Of a stretch of 64,000 nt of DNA, positions 35,454 to 48,400 are shown one piece after another. The position numbers were made by a program, and so were the translations under genes. The DNA is from Viscum album (taxonomy: Eukaryota; Streptophyta; Magnoliopsida; Santalales; Viscaceae). The notes below the pieces were generated by a model, which worked only from the letters and a program-made list of their open reading frames with translations, had not been told where the DNA came from and did not search any database. Position 1 is the stretch's first letter, and each line of letters opens with the position of its first letter. The stretch is taken from assembly GCA_963277665.1 (NCBI GenBank), contig OY728165.1, forward strand, positions 1,151,494,050 to 1,151,558,049, in the 5' to 3' direction.

Positions 35454-37176
35454 TGATAAAACACTGTTTTATTGAATATTTTATTGATAATAAATGAAAT
35501 AATTTCCTCACATTGTGTTAAATATGTTTATTTATAAAATATTTGGGATTTGATCATTCTTTGAAAATTTGGAGAAACTTCCATTTTTACCCTTAATACT
35601 GCACTATAGTATTTCGAAGATAAATATATTTATATTTATTATTTGAATTTGAAATTTTGTAACATTGTTCCTAACTTCATTTTATACAACTTTAATTCAG
35701 GACACTAGTGCTAAAGAGTGCATTTGGATAGAGTAAATGAGCCATTATTCCAATGGTGGGCTGGACTCAACAGAATGGACATGGGTTGTGTATTTGGGCC
35801 ATATCATCTACATAAGCGCTTGGATTGAGCCTAAATATTTAGGAACGCTCGGGGACATGATTTTTCACAAATCATCCTTCTGGAAGGCCTGTCAATTCAC
35901 GCGTGGTGGAGGTCAAATGGGCGTTGAAAGTTGGAATAAAATATTTGGCCTAGTTTTTCATTTCACACATAAAAATTTATGTATACCTAGCCCTCACAAA
36001 ATCTATTTAAAGGAGGTTTTAACTCTTTGAGAGGGCTGGTCGAGGATTTGGGAAGGTTTTTCCGAAAGGGTGTCTCTTGGGATCCCCTCACAACTCTTTG
36101 AAGAAGTAAGCCTTTGTGCAAACCTCTCTTCCAAAAAGGCTCTCCTCTCTCACCTCTTCTTTGTATTTCTTTTCTTTCATGTTTTTTTCTTGAATATTTC
36201 TCCAAATAATCTTCTGTGTTCATCCCTCTTCTTCTTCTATTAATCTTATTAATTGGGTTGGAATCAAGAGTGGAGAAAAGATTGGGTTCTACCCTTTCAA
36301 TCCGTTGCTTATGCAAAACGTCTCCACGATGACTACACCACCCATGGAAGAGTAGTTCTTTTTAGTAATCGATCGACCTCTATCCTTCTTCATTCATTTA
36401 TTTTGAACCAATGAGCTACTGTAATTCACATATTATGATATATTAATTGAGTTTTCAATTTAAATTAAACTAATAAATCAATTTAATAGTTAACACAAAA
36501 CACGCGAGGTCGGGAATTGTGTGAACTGTGAGAGCGCAACATTAATCGGTAATTCAAAACCACACGGGATCAATTTATAGAGTTCAAATATAATCCCTAA
36601 ACTCAATTAATCCTCATTTCAAGAGTGGTTATGTGCCATAATTTACCACTGACCATAATCTAATTTTAGAACATCAATCAAAGTAGGGTGTTGCGATTGC
36701 ATGTTCCGAAGTTAGCCTATGGTTAAATTCACTTCAATCTTCGTGGTAAAGTTAATTCTTGTAGGGTTCAGGATTTAACAAATTAAGGGATCATAATTAA
36801 GTGAATATTAATTTAAATGATAATGATTAATAAATTATTGAATATGTAGAGTTAGATCGATTACGTTTTTTAAATATTGTCTAAACAAACATCTTTTTGT
36901 TGTGTCATTTTAATCAAACTTCATTTCAAAACTAAAAACAAAACAAATACAATATTCTTCCAGCAAACTTCTTCTAGATTCATAAACTATAAACAACCAC
37001 CCCCATCCTTTCAAGTAGTTTTTTTATTCTCTTTTATTTTACTTCTAGAATACCTCTAAAAATTGTTTTAATTCACTTCTTCCTTTGAGAGACGACCTTG
37101 GTCAGCCACTCTGCTGCACCTAAGTACCCCAAAATCATACTAATCATTTGAGGGTGCCCACGACAGCGCTCTTTCA
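35454..37176 (+). repeat. Element C, 3' LTR
   Basis: 1723 bp, tgataaaa...ctttca. It aligns with the 5' LTR throughout. Differences are scattered single bases and small indels, with no large rearrangement, as expected after simple ageing. Confidence 0.95.
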
Positions 37177-39998
37177 TCGCCACATACGTATGAAAAAAAA
37201 CATTCCATTTTTTCGTTTAGTAAAACTCTTCGTATAAAAAAATATTCCTTTTGAATAAATGTAAAAGTCAATGGGGTTTATACACTGTATAAAATAAAGA
37301 TGTGTTTAAAATAAAATATGCCTCAATGAAAGGAGATTGAGACGAAGTCCCTTAAAAATATAATTTTTTAAATAAAATAGATCTATTATGTGTATTCAGT
37401 ATAAGTACACATAAATAAATTACAAATAAAATATAAGACATAATAATATCATTACATAATTTTAAAGTAGGAGATTAACCCAAAGAATAGAAATTGGGTT
37501 CCGAAGTTCCCTTACCTCGTGTCTGACTTGACCCGATCGTTCTTTTACCTCATGAATAATACACTAGAGTTAAATTCTACTTGCTTAAGAACATTTTTCA
37601 AGTTCATTATTCCTTTTATATCACTTATTATCATGTTATGAACATTATGTAATTATTAATGTTAATAACGGTGGTTTTGTTAATCTTTGGTACTTGAGTC
37701 AAAAATAAATTTCTTATAATTACAAGTTGATCATGAGGTAAAATATCCATTATATACAGAATTATATTCATGATGTAGATATAATATATATCATATGTAT
37801 CCAGAATATACATTCATTTATTATATTACAGAACATTTAGATTTACGAAATTAAATGCACCGTTCATGGAGATGGTAAGCCATACGTACGCATTATTGCT
37901 AATTTCATTTCTATTTCGTATTTAATGGAATTAAAACTAAATGAGAGAGATATATATATATATATTATAATTATATTATAATATATATGTTATATAGGTA
38001 ACATATGTTCTTTAATTTCATTCTTTATACATTCCATGTATTGCATGAACGAGTCACATCACTTGATGGGGCGGTAGTCCACACTTCCTCAAATAAAATT
38101 ATCGCATTTTCACAACATGAAAAGCTTAATGGTTTGTTTTAGATGTTAAATAAAGAAGAATTTAGCCTAATTAAATATCATATATATCATAAATAAATAT
38201 AGAATCATAATAATGGCCACCATGAGGGGTGGTAGGAGAAGATAGAACAATCATCGTTTCGTGAGGCAATAATTCGCCATCCACGGAAACAGTATGTTCC
38301 TTAACCATTTGACAGAGGTGTGTGTAAGTGTAGCTCAAATACATATAATAAAAACATAATAGTATATTGAAGATACATGTTTTTTTACAAAATAAAGGAA
38401 TAAAAATAGTTTAAGGGGTTGTTGAAGCAAAATAAAACAAAAGAACATAAGAGAAGACATTACCTTAAAATCAGGTAACTCTTTATTATTTGAGCCAAAG
38501 GCTTCCTTGGGAAGACTTCTGCCCAATTTGAGGCTTCTAGGCATAAGAGATGGAAGTTGAAATAGTAATTGGGTAGAGTTTTTTTCGATCCAAATGGCTT
38601 GGAAGGTGGGAATAAGGATGTAGTGGTGGGGGCCTTTTATAAGAGGAGAGGAGGGGCACTCTTGGAAAGTCATGAAATGTTACATTATTATGAAGTGCTT
38701 TAGGGATTTCAAAGGTCCTAAAATTATATATTTTAAGTATAAGGTGATAAGGGTTTGAAATATACTCATCCAATAGGATTAATAAAAGTTAATGTCTTAG
38801 ATTTTACCTTATCTTTCCATTTTATTTAAATCATTAATTAATGAGGTAATCGCTGCATCATCGTGGTGGGATAAATAAATTAATTTATTTAATGCCTAAA
38901 AATTATAAAAAATTACCATGATGTAGGTAATATTTTTAGATTTAAAATGAATATTTATGGTAAAAAATATGACTTTATAACCCCTTATAAAAATTGTTTT
39001 AGTAAAACAACACATGTTTGTGAAAATTTTATTTTTACTTTAAATAAAAAGTTATTAATGCCATTTTCTTACCCCTAGTGACTCCATGGGGTCCCAAAGT
39101 TGACTCATGGATTGTCTTGGTCGGCCATGACTCATCCAATAAATGTAGGACAAGTGTAATGGTATTTTCATATTATTATAACATTATATATACCTTAAAT
39201 TACACTAATTACCTTTAATTGCGATTAATAGTACTTAAACATTACTATTCACCAAAAATTATTTTAATCCCATTGAAAGACATTTTACTTCCTAATGAGC
39301 ATGATGCATTTCAGATTTTGGAAATTCAAATCACAGAGGTGGTAAAGTTTCATTTATATGACAAATTAGTTTTTTAACTACCACTTAGTGGTTTCACTAT
39401 TCATCAAAAATTGATGTTTTTCAGAAAAATATCAAAAATTAACCCTAAGATATATTTGATACTCCTAATTCAAAAATGATGTATAGTCTACAAAATTAAA
39501 AACATAAAAGTAGAATAAACTAATTTAATAAATAATTCCCGCTGTCACAACAAATAGTGTGTTTTTAAGAAATAATATATATCAAAAGATTGACACTCGT
39601 TTATGTCAAATTTCAAAGTGAAATTAATTCTAATGACCACCATTGGATAAAATGGTAAATAATATTCTAATTATACTTTAAAACCACTCAATAGTATAAT
39701 TTATCACTATAAATTATTTTTATTAAAAAAGTTGTTTTTAAGTATTTTTTTCTATTCATAGAAAATTGGAAGTTCTCAGAAAATTACAAAAAATTCAACT
39801 TAGGATAATTTTGATATTTAGAATCCAAAAATGAAGTCCATTTTGAAATATAGAATTTATATAATTTCAAAAGGTGGGTATTACTATTCACAACAGTTAC
39901 TTTTATTGGTCTCAGTGTGTTAGAACTCGAGGTTGCGTACAACACACGCTGCTCTATTATTCAAAGAGAAGCGTACCATGGATGCTTGGGGTGTTATA
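37177..39998 (-). repeat. Element B, 5' LTR, inner piece right of element C
   Basis: This continues the LTR from the target duplication (tcgcc, 37177-37181) and matches about 19988-22799. It carries the same TATA-like box (38634-38641) and the same three cores near 37868, 38062 and 38265. It ends ggtgttata, where the other copy has ggtgttaca. Confidence 0.9.
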
Positions 39999-40003
39999 AT
40001 AAG

Positions 40004-40750
40004 CATCATTTAGGGATTTGTATTTAATTTTTCCATTACCCATCATGTCATTGAATTTTTTATTCCCCAGTCAAACCCTTTATAGAAGACTATCACGTGT
40101 TAATGAATTGAGAAACCATGGTGTGAATCCCTGTTTAGGGTTTCTTTTATCCACTCTCATTTTTCATAGAAATAATATCACTCCCTTTCAAAATAAATTT
40201 TATTCTATTTTTAAGTCCAATTATTTTGTGCCAGGGAAACTATTTTTTTGATGAATTCACTTTGTAATTGTTCCCTGAGTTGAGGTATTATGGTATCATA
40301 TTGTTTTCTTCATTTTTATCTTGGTCCATTAAAAAATTATCCTAATTGTATCTTATTCTAGTTGGGGTGTGGGACACATGGTTTCAAAAATGCCATTAAA
40401 CTCTTTAACGTGATGTTATGGAATCTCAGACTCTATTCCATGGAATGTGGGATGTGGGTTAAGACATGGGGCTTAATGATATTGTTGGAATACCCAAGAA
40501 AATTGTGTCTAATTCATGATGGTGCATTGGTCCAAGAAGGTGTGAGGTAGTTATTCATTGTTTCATTGACTGCATTCCTCGTGTTTGGGGATGCCTCATT
40601 TGGATTTCCATTTTGGTTCCCACTCGAGTTTTTGAGTTGGTTTCTATGAATGTCCTCCATTTAAATGGGGTCAATTTTTGACTCTGGAGTATTTGGGATA
40701 TTAGGATCGAATTAAACAAGTTTTTTGGGTGTATTTGACTCCAAAACCCC
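40004..40750 (-). pseudogene. Element A, gag N-terminal and capsid part (right of insertion B)
   Basis: On the - strand, with frame changes and stops, the capsid blocks of an Athila Gag can be followed. Near 40250-40180 is 'FIKKIVSLAQNN' (family F..KFFP..KT), then 'FYEKMRVDKRNPKQGFTPWF' (family (Y/F)E.WERFK.L...CPHHGFE.W), and at 40070-40010 'NKKFNDMMGNGKIKYKSLND' (family RQFVEMMCNGEF..K.PDEA). The stretch ends exactly at element B, and the frame resumes at 19062. This is the gag variant with 'HGF..W' and 'MMCNG', a different Athila sublineage from element C, whose Gag has 'HHQISEQ' and 'DAAAGG'. The N-terminus toward 40750 is unclear. Confidence 0.68.
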
Positions 40751-40889
40751 AAGACATTCCAACCTAACTAATCTTATTGAATTATCTTGGGTATGGGTGG
40801 ACATACACCAATAGAAAAAAAATCGAGATAGGGAAATGATAAGATAATTTGGGTGTGAATTGAATAATGGGGGTGAGGAATGAAGGTTT

Positions 40890-42640
40890 TTTCATCTAAT
40901 GAACATTATTCTACCTCTTCAATGGAACCAAAAGTTTGTATCTCCCAAATTTACCAATGTTATAAGGGTTAAGCAGTCACTTTCAGTGTAGCTTGTGTTG
41001 TCAAATCCCTAGAGACCGAAGAAGAACCTATAGAATGAAAATTAATGAAATAGATTTTTTACTAAAACATAGCCAACATGGGTTGGCTTTAAGAAGGGTT
41101 AAATGAAAAATAAGATAACATATTTGATTGAAATTAAGATAATGAGTTGGTCCACGGTTAATGCTTGGGGGTGTATTGGATGAATTTCTTTTTAACGATT
41201 TCAATTTATTATATTTGAGATGTGTTCATTGGAAGATCAATCAAGTTCATCACATACTAGTTTAATACTAAAAGACGTAATACTAATCACCTATTAACCT
41301 AGAGGATCATATTTATGAGAAAACTATGCTAATGTTTAGAATTAGCACTTTAAGTGTGTGGATTTAAAATTCAACAAGGACCATGATGTTATAAAATCAT
41401 CATATGAAAATCTCAATGAAAATAAGTGATTAGAAATTAATGGATTGATAAATAACATTCAATCCAGACCCTTTGTACTATCTTGTATTAACCCATAAAA
41501 TGGGTATCCCTCGAGTGATGATATTATATCAATAAAAGTGGGAAGTAGACTCATGAGGGTGGAATTTAAGAAGTAAAAACAACAAAATATCGAACACTAC
41601 ACCATTGTGTAATAAGTTTCAAAATGGTTGGTGTGAATAAATTCACACCTAAAGGCAATGATTTAAAAATTAAATGAAAAATAACGGAACTGAAGTATAA
41701 TAAGAAATTTTATTAAGAAACTACAGTGAATTAGAAAAACTTACATGTGAAAGAACAAACATTGAAATACAAAATGGAAGCATAACATTACACATTAAAA
41801 TAAAAAATGAGTCTTCAAATACTTCACCACCACTGACTTAAATAGGAATTTTCAAAGACTTGGGTCGATATCCCAATAGTAAAATGAATACAACTTGAGT
41901 ATGTTAGCCCTAGGGTGGTGTAATATAAGGGAGAGTGGACTTCTACACTCTGGACCCGAAGTGGCAGCTTACATGCATCTACTGAATAGAGGAGCCAAAA
42001 TGTCCTTCTATATGGATGAATTTTAGTGGGCCATAGAAGAAAAAAATTTATCACAGAATGTCATAAAAAAATTTGTACAATTCTCCCCAAAATGTAATCT
42101 AGTTTTTTGAGATATGATGGCAATGGTGGAATTTTTTTCTAGGCTGTAGAATCTTGACCGGAATTTCATTATGAAATTGGGCTGTAGAGAATTCACGTAA
42201 AACATATGAATTATTTATTTTCACTATAAGATGAAATGTTCGATTATATTTGCTCTATCTTCAGTACAATTTTAATAATTATTCGACTTATATATTGGCC
42301 TAAAAAGTAGTATTTTTGGGCTGCAATGTAGTTTACTTTTCCAAAATTGTTGTTAGTTCAAGGACCACTTTGGGGGTCTTCCAATGTGAATCTTCTAGTG
42401 CTCCAAAAGTATAAAATGTTCCCAATTTAATGGAAACACATAAAATTAAATATTAAAATAGAATCCAAACCTTGGGGGTATTTTATATGTTTTTCATAAA
42501 TGTACCATATAAAAGGGAATTATAAGAAATTACAATCATAATGGGAAATGTTGTTCAAAGTGTATAATGCACTAAAAAGGTGATTATGAATAATGAAGCA
42601 TGTGAATATTATATATATTAACAATGATTATTTTATTCAT
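40890..42640 (-). repeat. Element A, 5' LTR
   Basis: This aligns with 10930-12660 over its length. The left end is set by the shared 'tctaatga' near 40895 (10933 in the partner). No clear tRNA-Asp site is readable next to it, so the boundary and the site may both have decayed. Confidence 0.62.
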
Positions 42641-44845
42641 CAGTGGATAATCATTATGACTTATACTAATGTTATATAAATAATTTCATGAATCATATAT
42701 TTTTCTCATGGGTTAATTTATCTAAGTTGGACTTATGGATTTTTTCACATTCATATTGGAAAAAATTCATTTATTATTATTATGTATTATATGGGTACAT
42801 TATAGCCCTATAAGGCATTATTTAATAAATTATCTCATGATAGAAGGGGTAAAGGGCATTGAACCTAAAACCTTATGGTTCTACATCCACTATATAATGG
42901 GCAGCCTCGTGATTATAATTTTATCAAATATATAGTGTAAATTCATGTGTCTTATTAGAAGACATGCCATTCATTATGGAGAAATACCAGAAAATTAAGG
43001 GACTCTATCCTTTAGAAAATTATTAACTTCATAGGTAACCTTGTAAATAGAAATGAATTTTTATTAATATGAATGTTCTATATATTAATGAAAAACACTA
43101 TGAAATGTATCATTTGTATGTTATGTTTTAGGTTCTATTATTTTGTAAATATATATCCAAAACTCATATTATTCACATTGGATTTAATGTAATAATTTTT
43201 AAAATGTTTTATAAAGAAATAGAAAGGATAAAACGTCTGAGTGAATGAAAATTAATCATCCATAATGACACAATTATTGGATATATAAAGGGTGAGATTT
43301 CTTTCAATGGATTACTAAACACATCATTGGTGGAATTTAAGTCCATGAACATGAATGTCAATGATATATAATGGATCTAAATAATAAAATATATGAAATG
43401 AAAAATCAGCTCAATTTATCACCAACAATACAATGATTAAATCATATTGAGTATCAAAATGATTATACATAATTCACCAATCCAAGGGTTGATGATGAAA
43501 ATAGACACTATAAACCTCCAATGATAATGATAAAAGGGATGGGACAGTCATCCAAAATTATTAACAGTCTACGAATAATTTTTTTTAAATTTTTTTAATA
43601 ATCATCCATTAATCAAATAAATTTTCATAATTTATTATACATCTACCCCACCGTCGAAAAATTAATTATTTATATGTAAACGAAATAAACACAATTAATA
43701 TTTATTAAATTTTAATTAAAAGACACAAGTGGTGTGATTATTTTATAAAATATATATATAACCTATTTGATAGATGTTTTTTGGAATGTGCTTTTTATAA
43801 ATCTCATTATTGTTCATTTATTGGAATGTGATTGGATATTAGGAAAATATTAAATCTCTCTACATATAGCCAATATAATTTTTTTGTATAAGAAATTAAA
43901 TTTCATAACTAGAATCGATTTGTGATCACTTATTAGTTTAAGGAAAATAAAATCATAATTGAAATTGCATCAATTAAATGGGTTTTAATATAGAATAATT
44001 ATGTGTGTATTTCATAAATGGTTAGGAAAAAACTAAAAATGGATATATTTTAAATGTACATGAAAACATATATATTTTAGTAAATATTTTCTTGTTCTTT
44101 ACGGATATTTTTTTATTTCATTTTCCATTAAATTAATTCATGATGGATAACATGTATCATATATACATTATATAATTTACATGATTTATTTCAATGAAAT
44201 GAAGATGGGGAACCCTGGACAAACACACATGGATCTTTTCAAAAAAATAATTTCCATCAATACATTCAATGATTCAAATTTATTTGAGCCAATAATTATT
44301 TTACATCATTTTCAAATGCAAAAAATTACTTTTAAAAGATAATTTCAATATTCAAAGAACGAAAGGATTAGTTTCATTGATGATCAACTCAAAAAGAAAT
44401 AAGTTTTATAATACTCATGATTGTTTCTCCATAATCAAACCTTAATCAACACATTTTTTTTGAAATCTCATAATTTATTCTCCTCTTTTTTATATAAGTA
44501 ATGGATTGATAAAAAAGGGATCAACTCTAATACTTAGTAAGGGTAAACATGGATACATTTAAGAAGGGGTAAGGTCATATGAATATAAAAAATCATGTTA
44601 ATGGTAAATATATCTTAATAAATTTAACATGAAAAAAATAATATATGTCATTAAAAAATAATAGAATGTCATGTAATCTCAAATAAGAAAACCAATAATA
44701 TATCATATGAGTGTAGATAATTGATAAAACAATCATAATATATGGTATCCTAACATTATTATATGATTAAAATAGGAATGCGAAAAATAAAATGAAATCA
44801 TGACCTAGTAGATTATGAATTTCTAACTTATTCTCATAATATAAT
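42641..44845. other. AT-rich relic stretch without genes
   Basis: No coding domain. Around 44510-44560 the wording 'agtaagggtaaacatgg' resembles the start region of LTR D ('taagggtaaacaaggg'), so part of it may be an old Tekay-like LTR. The element boundaries cannot be set. Confidence 0.35.
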
Positions 44846-44853
44846 GGTATTGG
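44846..44853. other. Target site duplication of the dimeric SINE, left copy
   Basis: ggtattgg here and at 45454-45461, identical in all eight bases on both sides of the GC-rich insert. Confidence 0.75.
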
Positions 44854-45453
44854 TTGCCCGCGGGGGCTGGGTGAGTTGGTTCAAGGAGGTGGCGTCCTGT
44901 CAACAAGGTTCTAGGTTTGAGTCCTTGCAAAGGACATGCATATTATATGCCAGTGATCCTATAGTCCCCTTCCTCCCGTGTGGAACTGGCCCAAGCCCCA
45001 GGTTGGCCGCCTTGGGCCTAGCTGGGGACGTGCGACTGGGGGTTGGGTAAGGCTGCCTCAATACCCCCTAAACCGACCAACACGTTCGGTCGCTTCGGTG
45101 GTGGTATAGTGGTGCAGTGTCAAGGGCTAAAGAAATGATGTTCGGTGAGGTTGGGGGTTCGATCCACACTTTAGGGGGAATTTCCACCTCCCATGTAACA
45201 CTCATCTTGGCGGGTCACCCAGTGTCTCACAGGGTGGGCAGAATGGGCGTACTTCACCTAGATGATGGCTTTCTGTGACGAACCATCACTGATCGAGGTG
45301 TTACCCCATGGGACACAATGTCATATTGGCTGAAAACAACTCCTCCCTGGCTGGGGAATCTCCTGATGACATCTTCATGGGGAGGGGGATTCTTGAGTGT
45401 GGAGGGTTCGAAAAGGCCACTCTCGGGAATTCCCTTTTAAAAATAAATATAGA
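44854..45453 (+). mobile_element. Long dimeric tRNA-derived SINE
   Basis: A 600-bp GC-rich island in very AT-rich DNA. Unit 1 has an A-box-like tgggtgagttgg (44868-44879) and a B-box ggtttgagtcc (44914-44924; only the CpG C of GGTTCGAGTCC is changed to T). Unit 2 has an A-box tggtatagtgg (45102-45112) and a B-box gggttcgatcc (45155-45165), wording close to plant tRNA-Asp/Glu genes. The insert ends in a short A-rich stretch (aaaaataaatataga) and is flanked by an exact 8-bp duplication, so it probably inserted as one unit by target-primed reverse transcription. A 68-codon frame at 44844-45050 is incidental. I cannot assign it to a named SINE family. Confidence 0.72.
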
Positions 45454-45461
45454 GGTATTGG

Positions 45462-48400
45462 ACTAGAAACATTCATCCCATCTTGGGATTTGGATATAAT
45501 TTATGTAAAATATACACCATTGGTTTATAACCATTTAGTGTTTTTGATTTTAGATTACATCTCATTTATCCCCTTTGGTTTCAGATTCTACCCATATACC
45601 CAAATGGTCTTGGGAATATACTTGAAAATATTGTTCCATAACTATATCACGTGATATAAAACCTCTACCAATGAATTGGAAGGTTATATATGATTTTCCC
45701 ATTACCAAATAAAAAACTAGAAACATGAATCATTCATGAAATCAATCATATTACTAAACTAAACTTTCAAAAATGGATGAGTTTCATAATAACTCTAATC
45801 AGACATATCATAACCCATTAATAGAATGAAGGATGACCATATGTTAATAACATATCTTGGTATAAAATATTGTGAAATATTTTCTAGTAGATTTTAATCA
45901 TTATATATATAATTAATAATCTATTGAAACAAAATGGGATTCGAATAAATTCAGTTTATTATCACCTAGATTGATGCCAATGATTTTATTATATGATACC
46001 TATTGTTTAATTACCCCCAATGAGTAATTTATAAAATATCTATAGGTGGTGATTCGTGAAATGTAACACTATAAGATATTAAAATTCTATATTAAAATAG
46101 AAAAATGAATTAAAACCATAAAATAAACATATAATTCATATAATAACATTTTCATAGAAAGAAGAAGTTACTGTCACATTATAAATGATAAAAATTAAAA
46201 ATTTATACAATGTTAATTTTAACATCATTATATGAAAATAAATCACAATAATAAAACAAATGATGTTGTAATAATTTTTTTAACAATGATGAATGATGCC
46301 ATTTTGAAAAAAAATATTATTTTAGTATTTTATATCTTATAATTTATCCCTGAAAATATATACATTTTACCAAATTATAAGTTAAATAATTTTTAAAAAA
46401 TTTAATTTTAACATTACTATTCTATAATGGATCCCTGAAAATGAAATCAGGCTTTCAAAAAAGAAAACTAAAATTTATTTGATAACACTTATATTTTAAA
46501 TGATTTATCAATAGTATAGCCTTAAGAAATATTTATTGAATCAATATGATATGTGAATACTTTTTTGAAAAAATTTACATTCAAAAGAAAAAAATTGTAA
46601 AGGATCCTAGGAATATAAATAAATGTACTCTACATGGAATGTGGTGTGTAAGATAAAATATTTTGTTGGAGATACATTTTAATATTTTTATATACCATCA
46701 CAGAAAACAAAAAACATAAATGTTCCACTAAAATTAATTTTGAAATATGAAAATTTTAATTTTTTAGGTCATGTGAGATAACAAGAAATTGGGATTCAAA
46801 ATATAAATATTAACATTGGGGGGAAGATAAAATATCAATGTTAAGGAAGATTGAATTATTTATAGTGCATAATTATACATTATTACATTACAATTTATGA
46901 ATAAATAAATCCATTAAAATAATTCTATATAAATAATTTATTTAATTTATTATATATTCATTATAAAAATGGAAACCTATATTGTAAAACAATATGTTGA
47001 ATGTATCATTTATGACTCAATATGGTATGTTATGTCAACACCCCTCGACATAAATGTATTAAAAATAATAAAAAATTAATGTTATAATAGTTGAATGATA
47101 TTAAACGACATATAATTTACATAATAATATTATAAAATTATATTCATTATAATAAAATATGCTACAGAAAATTAAACATGATGCGGATGTGGACTACATC
47201 TCAATGAAATAATATTTAGATGATAAATTATCACCCTTAATGACGATTTGTTGAACATTTTCAAACCTACAATATATGAATAATAATTATATTAATCAAC
47301 TATTTCATTGCAATATTAATATTTATAACATTATATAAACACAATTTAATTTCATTAATTACAAATATATTAGTTAGTTATATTTTATTTTAGTTAACTG
47401 ATGTTATTATCTAGGATTTTTTTAGTAAAAATTTCATAATGAAAAAGTCTATTATTATTTATGTTTTATATTTTTATCATTTTCATATAGTTATAGTTAT
47501 TTTTAGATAATTTATAATTATATTAAATGTTCTATTTTCATCTCCAAGGTATTTTAATTATTTTTCTCAATGAAAATCTTATGACGAACTTGTTTCAATA
47601 ATTATATAGGTACAAAAAGGGTATTAAAATAATAATAATTTAAATATTAATATAACATTCTCTAAAACATAAAATTTATTTTACATTTAATATCTAATAA
47701 TTCTTGATTTTAATTTTTCATATTCAACTATGAACTAAATTTATATCAATGTTCATATTGGTGGTTAAACCAACCATGGAATGAATAAGAAATATTAAAT
47801 ATTTGTGTATGGTAACGAATGTGAACATTATTGTATAATATAAATACTATATACATCTAATGTTTTTATTTATAATTATTTTATATTTTTGATCATATAT
47901 TTTTTAAAACAATTTGATTATTTTATGTCTAAATGAAAATTGGAATACAAAAATTCATAGAGTATGAACTCTATTTGTAGGATTGGGTGATATGTTGGTT
48001 TCTATATAGAAAATGTATATAAGGAATGATTTATAATATATAAATGTTAATAATGATATAATTATCATATAAATCCATTAACTAACAATTTTATTCAGTA
48101 ATTCTTGGCATTTATAGAATATATATCAACCTTATTATGGAGTCGGTAGTCCACACGTAATATAAGTGATATTTTTAGTTTATGAAAGTCAGTTATGATG
48201 GTATAAAAAGAGTATCCCAAAAATATATTAAAATATTTGTACATGTGTTATAATAATTATTTTTTATTTAAAAATGTATTGATCAAATTTGGATAAGGTA
48301 TAAGAACAATGTAATGAATATAAAATAAAAATGAGTAATTGAAAATTTGAAATTAATATAAGGATAAGATCTATTCAAAATTTTCTAAAGAATTTGGGTG

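Larger units (their letters stand above)
26333..37176 (+). mobile_element. Element C: nearly complete Athila (Ty3/gypsy) retrotransposon
   Basis: A 10,844-bp element with 1724- and 1723-bp LTRs (tgataaaa...ctttca), a tRNA-Asp type primer-binding site, gag, protease, RT, RNase H, integrase, a long non-coding 3' part and a final purine tract, flanked by a 5-bp duplication. Domain order and motif wording are Athila. The two LTRs differ by roughly 4-9% in two stretches counted by eye, so it is the youngest insertion of the nest. Four in-frame stops in gag and several frameshifts and stops in pol make it non-autonomous now. Confidence 0.95.
19063..39998 (-). mobile_element. Element B: Tekay-like, gag-only LTR retrotransposon (contains element C)
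   Basis: Two long LTRs start TGTAA(C/T)GCCCC and end GGGGTGTTA(C/T)A. An iMet-type primer-binding site lies next to the right LTR and a purine tract (- strand) next to the left one, so the sense strand is -. With element C removed, the LTRs are 3737 and about 3746 bp. The internal region is only 2604 bp. It holds gag but no readable protease, RT or integrase, so it needed enzymes from a related element. LTR divergence by eye is around one base in seven in the first 115 bases, older than C and younger than A. Gag and LTR layout resemble element D, hence the Tekay/Del-like call. Confidence 0.85.
10930..42640 (-). mobile_element. Element A: old Athila-like Ty3/gypsy retrotransposon, split by element B
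   Basis: Reading leftward from the right end, the order is LTR, gag, [insertion 39998-19063], rest of gag, protease, RT, RNase H region, integrase, Athila-type 3' marker, LTR. That is the order of a complete Athila element. Without the insertion it would be about 10.8 kb, almost the same as the better preserved element C (10,844 bp). Its frames are full of stops and shifts and its LTRs are strongly diverged, so it is the oldest layer of the nest. The outer ends are approximate because the terminal bases have decayed, and no target duplication could be identified. Confidence 0.75.

Noticed and set aside
44844..45050. 68-codon frame with relatively high GC
   Set aside because: It overlaps the dimeric SINE, a Pol III type element. 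The composition explains the frame.
45091..45170. tRNA-Asp or tRNA-Glu gene
   Set aside because: Box wording is tRNA-like, but the region between and around the boxes does not fold as a cloverleaf and it lies inside a duplicated-flank insertion.
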